This document shows positions 63,287 to 64,000 of a stretch of DNA of 64,000 bases, piece by piece (the first letter of the stretch is position 1; each line of letters starts with the position of its first letter). Origin of the DNA: Amycolatopsis azurea DSM 43854 (GTDB taxonomy: Bacteria; Actinomycetota; Actinomycetes; Mycobacteriales; Pseudonocardiaceae); NCBI RefSeq assembly GCF_001995215.1, contig NZ_MUXN01000025.1:1-64000 (forward strand), written 5' to 3'. Below the pieces are notes generated by a model that ran no database searches, was not told the origin of the DNA, and was given only the letters and a program-made list of their open reading frames with translations. A program made the position numbers and the translations under genes.

Positions 63287-64000
63287 ATGAGCGAAGGCAG
63301 ATGGTTCGAGCTGAACCCCCTTCCCGAGCTGTTCGGCCTTGCCGCCGCCGGGCGGGCGCTGTTGCCCAACGTGCCCGTCACCCCGGCCGCGGTGCTGAAG
63401 ACCGTGACCGAACAGCTGGTGGGGCGACGGCTGACCGCCAAAGTGGACGGCCACGACGTCGGGCTCACCCTGACCGGGCTCGACTACCAGGCCGACAGTC
63501 TCAGCCTGGCCGCCACCGGCCGGATCGGCGACGTCCGCATCGTCGTCGAGGACGTCGACTGGCCGGAAACCCCGCTCGAGCGCATCACCGTCCTGGCGTC
63601 GAACGTCCGTCTCCGCTCACTCCCCTCCCCGGCAGCCATCCCCGAGCAGGTGAAGATGGCGATCCGGGTGTCTCCCGAGGTCCTGCAGGCACGTGTGGCC
63701 GATGCCCGGCCGGGCATCATCGTGACGCCTGGCGAAGACGGGCATTTCCACATCCGCTGGGAAAAGCGTCCTCGCTGGGGACACCTGGCGCTGGAGTCCA
63801 CCGTGGAGGACGACGCCGTCGTGCTCCGGCCGATGTCCGTCCACATCGGACGGCGCAGGTTCGGCCCGCCGTCGCGGCTCAAGCCGATCGTGCTGCCCCT
63901 GCCGGAACTCCCGCAAGGGATCCGGCTCACCGCGGTCGAAGCGCACGACGGGCATCTGGTCCTGCACGCGCTGGCGGAGGAATGGCCGGAGAAGCTGTCC
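63287..64000 (+). CDS. DUF2993/LmeA-like protein, truncated by the window end (238+ aa)
   Basis: ATG at 63287, frame open to the window edge without a stop. Alternating hydrophobic beta-strand pattern (LVGRRLTAKVDGHDVGLTLT, LSLAATGRIGDVRIVVEDV, LERITVLASNVRLRS, HLALESTVEDDAVVLRP, LPELPQGIRLTAVEAHDG) is like lipid-binding DUF2993 (LmeA) proteins of actinobacteria. No signal peptide is visible at the start (MSEGRWFELNPLPEL). The identification is tentative. Confidence 0.5.
   Translation, partial: MSEGRWFELNPLPELFGLAAAGRALLPNVPVTPAAVLKTVTEQLVGRRLTAKVDGHDVGLTLTGLDYQADSLSLAATGRIGDVRIVVEDVDWPETPLERITVLASNVRLRSLPSPAAIPEQVKMAIRVSPEVLQARVADARPGIIVTPGEDGHFHIRWEKRPRWGHLALESTVEDDAVVLRPMSVHIGRRRFGPPSRLKPIVLPLPELPQGIRLTAVEAHDGHLVLHALAEEWPEKLS

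Noticed and set aside
1..64000. tRNA, rRNA, CRISPR array, prophage or integrative element
   Set aside because: I found no cloverleaf, ribosomal RNA core, regularly spaced repeats, integrase or attachment repeats; an absence by eye is not proof.

Overview
The window looks like a chromosomal segment of a high-GC actinomycete, most likely an Amycolatopsis-like member of the Pseudonocardiales. Genus is an inference. Grounds: very high GC at third codon positions, frequent GTG and TTG starts, four-base start/stop overlaps, a SARP/AfsR regulator, an iniBAC-type dynamin locus, a mycothiol-type maleylpyruvate isomerase fold, macrolide glycosyltransferase-type self-protection and many Tat-exported enzymes. 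I saw no rRNA, tRNA, CRISPR array, transposase, phage gene or replication origin. Almost all genes look intact; the clear exception is a twice-deleted RibD/DHFR-type remnant at 11923-12273.

Layout. 1-6.1 kb: lipid and housekeeping genes (acyl-CoA dehydrogenase, serine beta-lactamase-like hydrolase, DEAD-box RNA helicase, acyl-ACP desaturase with a palindromic operator). 6.6-9.4 kb: complete sulfonate/nitrate-type ABC importer, divergent from an orphan histidine kinase. 11-15.7 kb: TetR regulator beside the reductase remnant, a second dihydropteroate-synthase-like gene, a GH105 hydrolase and a winged-helix regulator. 15.9-24.3 kb: exported functions (PhoD, two SH3-type secreted paralogues either side of a SARP regulator, GH88). 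24.6-31 kb: His-tailed DUF4396 membrane protein, orphan sugar-binding lipoprotein, Pro/Thr-stalk surface protein, DUF4239 protein, geranylgeranyl-diphosphate-synthase-type enzyme, CapA-type lipoprotein. 31.3-35.6 kb: sugar ABC operon ending in its own FadR-type regulator. 35.9-39.8 kb: five overlapping minus-strand genes running from an ABC-2 exporter to DNA polymerase IV. 40-43 kb: secreted peptidase and a macrolide-type glycosyltransferase behind a leader-peptide attenuator. 43-47.4 kb: amino-acid ABC importer coupled to a PLP-enzyme/DNA-binding fusion protein. 47.7-49.4 kb: GH8 and a PPOX-fold protein. 49.4-57.5 kb: iniC, iniA, iniB, divergent from an Hsp70-like protein coupled to an IniR-like regulator. 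57.3-64 kb: P450/AraC pair, TetR/DUF308 pair with two operators, M28 peptidase and small genes, ending in a gene cut by the window edge.

The most striking regulatory element is upstream of the macrolide-type glycosyltransferase (41827). A consensus promoter appears to start transcription exactly at a 10-codon leader peptide, MIYHVRIRTA. Its Arg-Ile-Arg at residues 6-8 matches the R-x-R macrolide arrest motif of known erm leaders, and a terminator-like GC hairpin plus pyrimidine tract follows.

A second pattern runs through the whole window. Intergenic gaps are repeatedly filled by long, nearly perfect inverted repeats with arms of 16-28 bp. They fall into several sequence families (GCGAAAGCCACTTTCGC, TGAAGGCCCCCTTC, GTCGTGAGTG, CACCTGAT...CAGGTG), often exactly at convergent gene ends.
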